From Candidatus Gerdarchaeota archaeon (lineage in GTDB: Archaea; Asgardarchaeota; Heimdallarchaeia; JABLTI01): a stretch of DNA of 6,726 nt. Location of the stretch: the NCBI GenBank assembly GCA_016840905.1, contig JAEORM010000287.1:1-6726 (forward strand). Direction: 5' to 3'. Shown here in pieces: positions 1-6,028 of the stretch (within the stretch, counting starts at the first letter, position 1; every line of letters begins with the position of its first letter). The translations under genes were made by a program, and so were the position numbers. The notes under the pieces are model-generated. The model searched no databases. It was given only the letters and a program-made list of their open reading frames with translations, and was not told the DNA's origin.

Positions 1-461
1 ACAGTAAGTTGCACGTGTTCTGGATACCAATGTTTTATAATTCCACGCCTCATATCTAGCACATCAAAAGCACCATCTTTTGGATTAATGGTTGTTTCTA
101 CTGGAACTATAGCCACATGGCCTTCATCGCACATAGTCATAACAATATCAAGAATAAAAGCTCTACCTGTTTGATCTATATTAGCACTATTCGCTAAACA
201 TTCATTTAAACCAGAAGAAATTGTATCCAAATAATTTCCATTTTGATCTAAACGAACGTGCCTTAAAGGAATAGATGAAACATCAATAGCAATTCTATTA
301 TAAATAGATGCAATAATAGAACGTTCCGTTCCTAAATTTAAACGGTATTTATCTTGTCTTGAACTATAACCAATTCCGATATCTTTAGAAAGAAGATAAT
401 CTTCTCCATATCTGAATACATTAAACGCTTTTCTTAAACGTTCTCCAAATGAATCCGGCAA
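1..461 (-). CDS. Phage portal protein, N-terminal part (cut by window edge)
   Basis: The portal forms the dodecameric ring at one head vertex through which DNA is packaged and ejected. The first 153 codons are visible and read through to the window edge without a stop. The translation starts MPDSFGERLRKAF and carries a TERSII segment followed by IYNRIAIDV, then RHVRLD, NIDQTGRAF and DEGHVAIVPVE. I recognise this pattern from portal proteins of the HK97-like Phage_portal family in low-GC Gram-positive phages. The start is a TTG at 461-459, chosen because a full AAAGGAGG site lies 7 bases upstream; the next in-frame ATG would remove over 100 conserved residues. It follows the large terminase by about 20 bases, the standard terminase-portal order. 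Recognition is from memory of the family, not a search. Confidence 0.9.
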   Translation of the reverse strand, partial: MPDSFGERLRKAFNVFRYGEDYLLSKDIGIGYSSRQDKYRLNLGTERSIIASIYNRIAIDVSSIPLRHVRLDQNGNYLDTISSGLNECLANSANIDQTGRAFILDIVMTMCDEGHVAIVPVETTINPKDGAFDVLDMRRGIIKHWYPEHVQLT

Positions 462-468
462 TGTTGTA

Positions 469-476
469 CCTCCTTT
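469..476 (-). promoter_or_regulatory. Ribosome binding site that fixes the TTG start of the portal gene
   Basis: On the minus strand the bases read AAAGGAGG, seven bases before TTG at 461-459. It is a near-complete complement to the 16S rRNA 3' end and lies in the short gap after the terminase stop codon at 484-482. No ATG lies within a usable distance downstream, so it decides the start. Confidence 0.85.
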
Positions 477-481
477 CTAAA

Positions 482-2227
482 TTATTCAAATTCTTCTTTA
501 TTTAATTTATATGATACATATGCATCCATTAAAGCTGAAACAGGATCGATCTTTTGCTCATGTCTCTTTTTTAAAAGTTTTCTGTTTCCATTTGTATCTT
601 CTAATGTAACAGCATTACCCATAGCAAAACTCATAAGCTCCTGATCAAAGATTAACATTCTTTCTTCTGCTAAAGTCTTTAATTCTCCTAATGGAACCGA
701 TTCGGTCTTTGCACCTTGTATTACTTTTTCTATTCCATAAGGACCATTCTCTCTTTCCCAACGTTCTATAAATTCTCTGGCATTATAAGGATCAAAGCCA
801 ACACATCTTACATCAAATTGCGAATCTACAATAAATTCTTCTAAATCTTCATAGACTTGCATCATATCTAAGACTGTCGTCTCTAAAACTTGCAAACTCG
901 TTTCTTCCAAGAACTCATCGTACTTAGCTCTCATAGCTCCTGGTAATTTTCTTAAAGTTATTGACGTAATATAGCATCGTGTTTTAACTCCAAAAGAACC
1001 ATTTGGCAATGGAAAGAGAAAAGTAAATGCACAGAAATCATCTCCTTGTGAAAGATCGAATCCCAAAGCACAAGGCAAAGACCAAAAATCTCTACGCCTA
1101 TGGGGTATAGTTTCTTCGTATGTAAAGAAGTAAGTATAACCTTCCATAGGAATACCAAACCTTTTTGCAAGAATGTCATTCCTAGCAGAAGGAACTTTTT
1201 CAGCTCTTTCAACATCTAATTGATAGGCTTCATAACTTACAGTCTTCCCTATGTTTGGATTTGCTTTTAACCATAAACTTGGATCATTAATTTCTTGAAT
1301 GTCATCCAATCTATAGTACCAAATAGAAACATGAGGATTTATGTAATCGCCTTTCAATATATCTAGAAGTTCCATTTTGATTGTATCACCGGAACTATTA
1401 CGAACAGTACCTTCTGAACTCATAGCTATAATTAGATAATCAGGTAATTTAGAAGCTCCTTGTTCTATAGCACCAACTACATCCTCCCTAATGTCACCAG
1501 ACAACCACTCATCCACAGTTGAGACATATGGTCTTAAACCCTGAAGTTTATCTATTGACATTGGACGAATCTCAAGTAAAGAACCAGTTAAAAAATTCTC
1601 AATACCTTTTTTAGTTGATGCTAATTTTTGTCTATTTGCTCTAGAACCGGTTGTATTTTGTAATGAACCTTCAGTTAAAAATTTAAACAAAGGTCCACGA
1701 GCACGAATAATAGAAGTTCTAATTGGAGAAAGAATTTCTTCGCCTTGCTTCATTGTTGGTGCTGTGGTGATTTGATGTGTGGTCATTGTTTCAACATTTA
1801 AAAAGTAATTTTGAATACAAGAACCATACATAGATTTTGCTGCACCTCTTGCAACGATTAAATATTGTTTATTAATTAATCGTTTTTTAATAGTTTTGCG
1901 AATGTAATGACCCCCATGACCTTCTTTATTAGGAACATAAACACTTCTTTCAATGAAATAATACCAACCAAAAATTTGTTCTGCCCAAAGTTTAAAACTA
2001 TCAAGCAAAACCAATTCCGACCCATCAGTTAATGTCAATTCCGTTTCGCAAAACTTAATAAAACCTTCTACAGCTAACTCATCATAGTAAACACCTTTAT
2101 TCTCTATTAATTGATCAATCCTATTCATTTCTAGAGAGATTTCTTTACATACAGGTATTTCACCATTAATAACGCGATTACGAAATTCTCCATAATACTT
2201 AGGGATGGCGGTATTTGATAGTGACAT
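482..2227 (-). CDS. terL: Terminase large subunit (ATPase-nuclease packaging motor)
   Basis: This 581-residue protein is the DNA packaging motor: it pumps DNA into the prohead through the portal and cuts the concatemer. The N-terminal ATPase part shows a Walker A-like motif VARGAAKS at about 125-132 (K131), a Walker B motif STVDEW at about 236-241 (D239, E240) and a coupling-type AMSSEG at about 268-273. The C-terminal RNase H-like nuclease shows GFDLSQGDD with D391, GFDPYNA with D479, and a KIDPVSALMDAY segment with D561 and D568 as candidates for the third acidic site. Length and motif order are normal for the Terminase_1 family, and all catalytic positions appear intact. The ATG starts 2 bases after the upstream gene's stop; its AGGAG ribosome binding site lies inside that gene's last codons, so the two are probably translationally coupled. 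The portal gene follows directly. Confidence 0.96.
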   Translation of the reverse strand: MSLSNTAIPKYYGEFRNRVINGEIPVCKEISLEMNRIDQLIENKGVYYDELAVEGFIKFCETELTLTDGSELVLLDSFKLWAEQIFGWYYFIERSVYVPNKEGHGGHYIRKTIKKRLINKQYLIVARGAAKSMYGSCIQNYFLNVETMTTHQITTAPTMKQGEEILSPIRTSIIRARGPLFKFLTEGSLQNTTGSRANRQKLASTKKGIENFLTGSLLEIRPMSIDKLQGLRPYVSTVDEWLSGDIREDVVGAIEQGASKLPDYLIIAMSSEGTVRNSSGDTIKMELLDILKGDYINPHVSIWYYRLDDIQEINDPSLWLKANPNIGKTVSYEAYQLDVERAEKVPSARNDILAKRFGIPMEGYTYFFTYEETIPHRRRDFWSLPCALGFDLSQGDDFCAFTFLFPLPNGSFGVKTRCYITSITLRKLPGAMRAKYDEFLEETSLQVLETTVLDMMQVYEDLEEFIVDSQFDVRCVGFDPYNAREFIERWERENGPYGIEKVIQGAKTESVPLGELKTLAEERMLIFDQELMSFAMGNAVTLEDTNGNRKLLKKRHEQKIDPVSALMDAYVSYKLNKEEFE

Positions 2228-2229
2228 AA

Positions 2230-2688
2230 TTAACTCCTAGGTTTAGTAGGAGTACCAGTCTTGGCTATTTTATAAGTTCCTATACTAGCATCTAAAACAG
2301 TAATTATAGCAGCACTTCTTAAAGCTGATTGTGCTGCCAGTTTTGCATTTCCGCGAATAGCATAAGATAAACCAGCAGATAAAACACTAACAACCGCTAC
2401 ATCTTTCATTCCCAATTTTGCAAGTTGTTTGAAGGAGTCCTTATTTTTAAGATTTTTTCTTGTTTTAGCATCTTTTTGTTTTTGAACTTTAATTTTTTCA
2501 GTAAGACCTTTAGCTTGTTTTCTTAATTTATTAGCATTTTTCTTTACTGATTCGGACTCTTTTTTATATCCAGCTCGTTTAAGACTGGCTGCATCTCTAT
2601 CTGCTGATCTAGCGGCATTTAAACGTCTTCGTCTACCCAATCGCATACCTAATGTGCCATAATGAATGATTTCTGAGCTATTATTCAT
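2230..2688 (-). CDS. Small basic protein with degenerate GMKWG-type N-terminal motif
   Basis: Function is not known to me. The 152-residue product begins with a motif at residues 9-21 reading HYGTLGMRLGRRR, a degenerate copy (W to L, K to R) of the motif found twice in the preceding gene. Residues 20-85 are very rich in Lys and Arg and look helical, with possible coiled coil around 45-80. Two hydrophobic, alanine-rich stretches follow at about 95-111 and 124-140 and could be membrane-associated or buried helices. No signal peptide is seen. The ATG has only a weak AGGA site, which overlaps the stop codon of the preceding gene. Its last codons carry the terminase ribosome binding site. Placement directly before the large terminase suggests a virion or packaging-related role; a DNA- or membrane-binding role is also possible. 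These are inferences. Confidence 0.75.
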   Translation of the reverse strand: MNNSSEIIHYGTLGMRLGRRRRLNAARSADRDAASLKRAGYKKESESVKKNANKLRKQAKGLTEKIKVQKQKDAKTRKNLKNKDSFKQLAKLGMKDVAVVSVLSAGLSYAIRGNAKLAAQSALRSAAIITVLDASIGTYKIAKTGTPTKPRS

Positions 2689-2699
2689 ATAGTTTTATC

Positions 2700-3476
2700 C
2701 TAATTCTTAATCTTTTTAAGGATTATTTCTACAGTTTTTACAGCTGCTGCACCAGCTAAACCAGCTATAACTTGATTGCCATAACTATCAACAGCCTTGC
2801 TAACTTTTTTGGATACCTTATCAAACTTCTTACTACTTACATTTTTATAACGATTTTCCAGTTCAAGACGTCCAGCAACAGTTTGAAGTTCTTCATTAGA
2901 CATCTCGAATATCTTTTTCTTCTGAAGTTTTCTGCTTCGAACATGCTCCTGACTCGGGGTTCTTTTATCTTTTCTTACTCCCCATTTCATTCCTTTAACA
3001 CCGGTATGTGATAAATTATTAGATTTTTCTTCATCGAAAATTAACGAAATAATCATACCAAAAGAATCTAGTTTTCCAATAAAAACAACATCTCCATTTT
3101 CTAATGAATGTTTAACCTCTTTAAATTCAAATTTTACCTCTCCAGCATCAAAATCATACGAAAAAATAGCTTGTTTTGTCCCAGAAGGACTTGTTCCTAA
3201 TTCGCTTAAAGAATGTTCCTTCATAAATTTATTAAAAGCATCTTCATATTCTTTTAAATATTGATTTTTCAATTTTTCGTTTTTAGGATCATTAAAATTT
3301 TTATTTTTATAACGAGGATTATTGTTAATATTAGGAATTACTGTTGCATTCATACTATCAGCTGTTTTATTATAAACTTTTATATATGAACGAGTAGAAG
3401 AAACTTTTTTTTCCCAATTACGCTCTTTTCTTTGTCCCCATTTCATTCCTAAAACACCATAATGCTTAATAGACAT
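2700..3476 (-). CDS. Phage protein with two HxGVxGMKWG motifs
   Basis: This is a 258-residue protein of unknown function with two parts. Part one starts with the motif HYGVLGMKWGQRK at residues 5-17, followed by a helical charged region (about 18-90) and a beta-rich segment (about 100-148). Part two starts with HTGVKGMKWGVRK at residues 157-169, then a basic linker, a segment EMSNEELQ...RLELENRY at about 191-210, a basic helix, and an alanine/glycine-rich hydrophobic helix near the C-terminus (about 235-253). From memory, part two resembles stand-alone small phage proteins that begin with this motif and continue with a SNEEL...RL..E..Y segment. The gene therefore looks like a fusion of two motif-bearing modules. 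The ATG has an AAAGGA site 6 bases upstream that abuts the previous stop codon. A structural or morphogenetic role is inferred from position only. Confidence 0.8.
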   Translation of the reverse strand: MSIKHYGVLGMKWGQRKERNWEKKVSSTRSYIKVYNKTADSMNATVIPNINNNPRYKNKNFNDPKNEKLKNQYLKEYEDAFNKFMKEHSLSELGTSPSGTKQAIFSYDFDAGEVKFEFKEVKHSLENGDVVFIGKLDSFGMIISLIFDEEKSNNLSHTGVKGMKWGVRKDKRTPSQEHVRSRKLQKKKIFEMSNEELQTVAGRLELENRYKNVSSKKFDKVSKKVSKAVDSYGNQVIAGLAGAAAVKTVEIILKKIKN

Positions 3477-3488
3477 AGAATATCCTTT

Positions 3489-3830
3489 CTAAGCAGAAGG
3501 TGGTTCTGTTTGAACTATCAAACGAAATTCTAATTCTTTTAATTGATTCTCAATAGCTTGAAGAACAAAAGAACTTGCTGGTGGATCAAAGTAAGATCTA
3601 ACTTTTAAACAAATAAAAGTCTTTACACCCTCTAGATCTGTTTGTGTTCCTAGAAAATCAGTCCACATATCATTAGAATCAGTTATAGAATATCCAGTAT
3701 CAGAACCAACTCCTATTTGCATTAGCGACATAAAAGCTGTATTTATTGATAAAATTAATTCATCATCGAAAGCAACTTCTTCTTCTGCTACTCCCAATGA
3801 CTTTTTAACAGTAAGTAATATACTTTCCAT
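3489..3830 (-). CDS. Putative gp6-like head-tail connector protein
   Basis: The 113-residue product resembles phage head-tail connector (gp6-like) proteins, which form a ring beneath the portal and join head to tail. Supporting features are the mostly helical small size, an acidic FDDELILSINTAF segment near residues 21-33, a QIGVG turn near 38-42, a WTDFL segment, VKTFICLKVRSYFDPP near 69-84, and a C-terminal helix QLKELEFRL. I recognise the order 'INxxF...LxQLGVG...W.DFL...VK.YI.LKV...FDPP.S' from small phage proteins of this type. The ATG has AGGAG 5 bases upstream in the gap after the HNH gene. Connector genes normally lie after the capsid gene; here it sits before the large terminase, which is less usual. 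The annotation is by family resemblance and could be a neighbouring small helical family. Confidence 0.65.
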   Translation of the reverse strand: MESILLTVKKSLGVAEEEVAFDDELILSINTAFMSLMQIGVGSDTGYSITDSNDMWTDFLGTQTDLEGVKTFICLKVRSYFDPPASSFVLQAIENQLKELEFRLIVQTEPPSA

Positions 3831-3841
3831 TTATTCTCCTA

Positions 3842-4255
3842 TTATTTCCAAGGTATAGTGTCATTGGGACGACGTTCAACCAATTTGTTAATTAAAAAAT
3901 CATCTATTCCAAAATGTATTGCATTATGAGTTTTTTCAGAAACACAAATAAGAAATTCTGGATTGATTACATCATATCTTTCATATTTTATATCATCAAC
4001 AGTAACTGGATTCATATGATGTATTATGATTCTATCAAAAATATCATAACCAGGAACTCCTAAATCACAGCCATTATCTCTTGTAATAACTTTATCTCTT
4101 GTGGATCTCCAAATCTTAGATTTATAAAAAGTTTGATTTAAATATCTATCAAATCCAAAAGTCGATTGTCCAACTAATGAAGACATTCTCAAATATTCAA
4201 AACGTTCTTCAATAGTATCTAAAAGTATTAATTCGCTATAAGATTTCTTCGTCAT
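3842..4255 (-). CDS. HNH endonuclease of the terminase cluster
   Basis: HNH nucleases beside terminase genes are known to support TerL in cutting DNA at packaging sites in several cos-type phages. This 137-residue protein has the beta-beta-alpha-metal signature: RDNGCDLG at residues 59-66, the catalytic pair IIIHHMNP at 77-83 (H79, H80, N82) and a final THNAIHFG at 109-116 (H110, H114). Only one cysteine is near the core (C63), so the usual paired CxxC zinc sites are missing; my recollection is that this subgroup lacks them. The N-terminus has ERFEYL and FGFDRYLNQTFYKS segments that I associate with phage HNH proteins of this context. Its ATG lies inside the end of the preceding gene (20-base overlap), with GAGGA 8 bases upstream in that gene. 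Because it sits inside the operon between small and large terminase genes, a packaging role is favoured over homing. Confidence 0.85.
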   Translation of the reverse strand: MTKKSYSELILLDTIEERFEYLRMSSLVGQSTFGFDRYLNQTFYKSKIWRSTRDKVITRDNGCDLGVPGYDIFDRIIIHHMNPVTVDDIKYERYDVINPEFLICVSEKTHNAIHFGIDDFLINKLVERRPNDTIPWK

Positions 4256-4580
4256 CGAATTCTTCCTCTTCTATACCTTGATATGCCTTCATGGATATAA
4301 TAGCTTCCGCATATAATCTCTTCATTTCTTTAGATGATTGAATTTGATCCACTTTTGCTTCCAAAAGTTTATTCTCATTTTCAAGTCTAGCTCTTTCCAA
4401 TTCGGCAAGACTAGTTCCTAACTTTAGAAAATGGGTTATTACTTGGGAAGTTGCTGATCCATCTCGCATTTGTCTTTCAGCAAGATCAACGGCCAGATTT
4501 ATTAATTGTTTTTCTCGTCCTTCAACTGTCTTTGCTGGTGGCGGTGTCTTTTTTTCTCCAGGCTTTTTTGTTCTGGCCAT
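4236..4580 (-). CDS. Small terminase-like protein
   Basis: This 114-residue protein is probably the terminase small subunit or an equivalent DNA-recognition or assembly factor. It has a basic, proline-rich N-terminus (MARTKKPGEKKTPPPAK), then a segment EGREKQLINLAVDLAERQMRDGSA (about 20-43) and a VITHFLKLG turn, followed by a long helix ELERARLENENKLLEAKV (about 60-77) that can form a coiled coil, and a very acidic C-terminal tail. I recognise the 'R..QLI.LA.DLAE.Q..DGTAS.Q.I.H.LKLG' pattern from phage genes beside HNH and terminase genes; many are left as hypothetical. No classic N-terminal helix-turn-helix is obvious, so the TerS assignment leans on position and oligomer-like helices. The ATG follows AAGGAGG by 5 bases, and the stop lies inside the start of the HNH gene, implying coupled translation. 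Confidence 0.65.
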   Translation of the reverse strand: MARTKKPGEKKTPPPAKTVEGREKQLINLAVDLAERQMRDGSATSQVITHFLKLGTSLAELERARLENENKLLEAKVDQIQSSKEMKRLYAEAIISMKAYQGIEEEEFDDEEIL

Positions 4581-4598
4581 TTCACCCTCCTTCCCATA

Positions 4599-5507
4599 TT
4601 AACTTTCTGGAAAGAGTTCAGGAAATAATTCCTTATGCGCATTAACTAAACGAGAAAGAATTTCTTTATCTGTAAGACTCCCTGATCCCTTTCCAAATTT
4701 TGGTAATGCAGTTAATGCAAACCAATTTTTTGCATTATCATGAGAAGCATCCAAAGACCACCAAGAATTTCCAATTAAATTATAAGAATCTGCTAAAGCA
4801 ATAACTTTATTTCCAAATGCAGTAATACCATCTGGATCAGCAAATCCACCATCACCAGTATAAGCTCTGCCAATTGGAAGAATTGGAAGATCTTTACTAA
4901 CGTAAGTTCTCCAAATATTAAGACTCTTCATGAGATAAGAAACAGCTGCTTCTGAACCAGAGCCTTGCCAATACATCATTGGAGTTGCAAGATTGATATA
5001 TGGAAGAAATGCTTTAGCTACTCTAATAGGATGCCATTCAATACTAGGATTAGCTGGATTTTTTGGTAATGCCCACCAACACAAAGCTTGAGAAAGTTCT
5101 GGATATACGTCTCTAATTCCTTTTGATAAAAGAACTGCATTTTTTTCGGCGTTTGATTTTGAATCGAAAGAACCCTCGGCATTCCAAATATAACCCGAAG
5201 GTTCGAAGGAATCAATCTGTTTCTTTGCTATGGATAATTCTCCTTTAGGATCATTCCCATACAAATAATGCCAAAGATAAACTTTTATTCCAGCCTCTTT
5301 TAAAGCTTTGACTAAAGCAGGACGAATATTATTTCCCCAATTAGGCCATGGAGACCAAGAAGCTGGTTTATGAACCAAAGGACCATCAGCACATTTTAGA
5401 AAAACTCCTTCGAAATTTCCATCTACTAAATAATCGGCAAATTTTTCAGGATCTCCACCTGCGACTTCTGGGACGTTCCAACTAAAAATAACTTTTCCTT
5501 CAATCAT
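4599..5507 (-). CDS. TIM-barrel glycoside-hydrolase-like protein, putative endolysin
   Basis: This 302-residue protein looks like a (beta/alpha)8 barrel of the lysozyme-like or uncharacterised glycoside hydrolase type and probably cuts cell wall at lysis or entry. Candidate barrel strands are KVIFSW (5-10), GVFLKCADG (34-42), KVYLWHY (75-81), GYIWNAEGS (105-113), ALCWWALP (141-148), INLATPMMYWQ (171-181), PILPIGRAY (208-216) and GNSWWSLD (246-253). The best catalytic candidate is E111 at the end of strand four; where GH25 enzymes have D-x-E, this protein has N-x-E. A Gly/Ser linker near 273-277 leads to a short amphipathic helix, perhaps a wall- or partner-binding tail. No signal peptide. The start at 5507 is set by AAGGAG 7 bases upstream; an in-frame GTG at 5609 has no ribosome site. 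A tail-associated hydrolase is the main alternative. No holin is evident nearby. Confidence 0.75.
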   Translation of the reverse strand: MIEGKVIFSWNVPEVAGGDPEKFADYLVDGNFEGVFLKCADGPLVHKPASWSPWPNWGNNIRPALVKALKEAGIKVYLWHYLYGNDPKGELSIAKKQIDSFEPSGYIWNAEGSFDSKSNAEKNAVLLSKGIRDVYPELSQALCWWALPKNPANPSIEWHPIRVAKAFLPYINLATPMMYWQGSGSEAAVSYLMKSLNIWRTYVSKDLPILPIGRAYTGDGGFADPDGITAFGNKVIALADSYNLIGNSWWSLDASHDNAKNWFALTALPKFGKGSGSLTDKEILSRLVNAHKELFPELFPES

Positions 5508-5514
5508 TTTACTT

Positions 5515-5520
5515 CTCCTT
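5515..5520 (-). promoter_or_regulatory. Ribosome binding site that fixes the lysin start
   Basis: On the minus strand AAGGAG lies 7 bases before ATG at 5507-5505. This selects MIEGKVIF as the N-terminus, with barrel strand one beginning at residue 5. The open frame continues 34 codons further upstream to a GTG, but that stretch runs through the inverted repeat and has no ribosome site of its own. Confidence 0.85.
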
Positions 5521-5584
5521 TTCTTTTTCCAGGTATTTACAGAAGAGATCTCTCGCTTTCCTATACCAGTAATAGACTCTTTTG

Positions 5585-5597
5585 AAAGGAGAAATAA
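5585..5597 (-). promoter_or_regulatory. Possible anti-Shine-Dalgarno segment for the lysin gene
   Basis: The minus-strand RNA here reads UUAUUUCUCCUUU. It can pair along all 13 bases with 5521-5509 (AAAGGAGAAGUAA), the lysin ribosome binding site, using 12 Watson-Crick pairs and one G-U. It lies in the loop of the 24-pair stem, so simultaneous pairing would form a pseudoknot; otherwise the two structures could alternate. Purine-rich ribosome sites make such complementarity easier by chance, so function is inferred only. Confidence 0.4.
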
Positions 5598-5600
5598 TAG

Positions 5601-5617
5601 AAAAAACACAGAGTGTT
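5601..5617 (-). terminator. Weak hairpin plus U-run inside the stem loop
   Basis: In the minus-strand RNA, AACAC (5617-5613) and GUGUU (5609-5605) flank a UCU loop and are followed by UUUU (5604-5601). This has the form of a very small intrinsic terminator or attenuator between the 119-residue gene and the lysin gene. The stem has only five pairs, two of them G-C, so strong termination is unlikely. Confidence 0.25.
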
Positions 5618-5665
5618 ATCTACGAAAGTTACGAGATCTCTTCTACAAATACCTGGAATAATTTA

Positions 5666-6025
5666 TTATAGATCTAACCATTCATCAAAAGGTTTTATAA
5701 TTCCATTTGAAGAAATTATTCCTAATCTAAAAAGAACAACGCCAAACATTTTCCATCGTTCGCCATCCGTCAAAGATAAAACACTTCTCCCAATTAATGG
5801 AAGAATCTCACTTCGAATTTTATCTCTGATAGCGTCTTTCTCATCGAACAAATCACAATAATAATCTATTTCTTCTTGAGTAAAGATTGTTCCTGGTTGC
5901 ACTATTGTGCCATCATCAAATCTGATAGTAACATATAAATCATTTGGTATTCTTATACAATTAGGAACTTCGAAGGGATATACAGCAATAACTTCTAAAG
6001 ATTCTGAAAGTTCTACATATTTCAT
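5666..6025 (-). CDS. Unrecognised 119-residue protein after the fibre gene
   Basis: I do not recognise this family with confidence. The product is acidic, without signal peptide or clear membrane segment. It begins MKYVELSESLEVIAVYPFEVP, a short beta-type opening loosely like the start of tail-fibre assembly or fibre-associated proteins, then has a PNDLYVTIRFDDGTIV strand pair, a helical EEIDYYCDLFDEKDAIRDKIRSE segment at about 51-73, and a C-terminal DGERWKMFGVVLFRLGI stretch around 87-103. Its ATG is 3 bases after the fibre gene's stop and its ribosome site overlaps the fibre gene's last codons, so the two are almost certainly translated together. A fibre chaperone or small tail component is the best guess from position. 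It lacks the features of a holin. The non-coding inverted-repeat region follows its stop. Confidence 0.6.
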   Translation of the reverse strand: MKYVELSESLEVIAVYPFEVPNCIRIPNDLYVTIRFDDGTIVQPGTIFTQEEIDYYCDLFDEKDAIRDKIRSEILPLIGRSVLSLTDGERWKMFGVVLFRLGIISSNGIIKPFDEWLDL

Positions 6026-6028
6026 AAT

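Larger units (their letters stand above)
5529..5656 (-). repeat. 24-base inverted repeat forming a long RNA stem upstream of the lysin gene
   Basis: The arms are 5529-5552 and 5633-5656, separated by 80 bases. In DNA they match at 22 of 24 positions. In the minus-strand transcript the two mismatches become adjacent G-U and U-G pairs, giving an unbroken 24-pair stem, which two further A-U pairs extend outward. In a plus-strand transcript the same positions would be A-C clashes. Beyond an internal loop, a short CUUUC/GAAAG helix (5624-5628 with 5556-5560) can continue the stem. The gap is otherwise non-coding and ends 8 bases before the lysin ribosome site. A stem this long could be an RNase III processing site or a translation or transcription control element; no U-run follows it, so it is not a classic terminator. 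Confidence 0.8.

Noticed and set aside
2772..3011. Plus-strand open frame opposite the motif protein
   Set aside because: It is a low-complexity product opposite a gene with clear motifs and a ribosome site; all real genes here are on the minus strand.
3842..4255. HNH gene as a homing endonuclease that invaded the operon
   Set aside because: It fits the operon precisely, overlaps its neighbour and carries sequence typical of terminase-cluster HNH proteins; no split gene or intron is seen.
5544..5579. Promoter with an extended -10 (TGGTATAGG on the minus strand) before the lysin gene
   Set aside because: The -35 candidate matches poorly and the -10 lacks the final T; too weak to list as a feature.
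5508..5609. Longer lysin form starting at GTG 5609 with a hydrophobic N-terminus (FFLLFLL) that could pass for a signal peptide
   Set aside because: No ribosome site precedes the GTG, the extra codons run through the inverted repeat, and a good AAGGAG site sits before the ATG at 5507.
5529..5656. Inverted repeat as terminal repeats of a small insertion element or as a terminator
   Set aside because: There are no flanking target duplications or U-run after the stem, and the strand-specific wobble pairing favours an RNA structure in the operon transcript.
5585..5861. Plus-strand open frame after an AAAGGAG-like sequence at 5585
   Set aside because: The spacing to the GTG at 5613 is too long, the frame overlaps the 119-residue minus-strand gene, and the product has no recognisable features.
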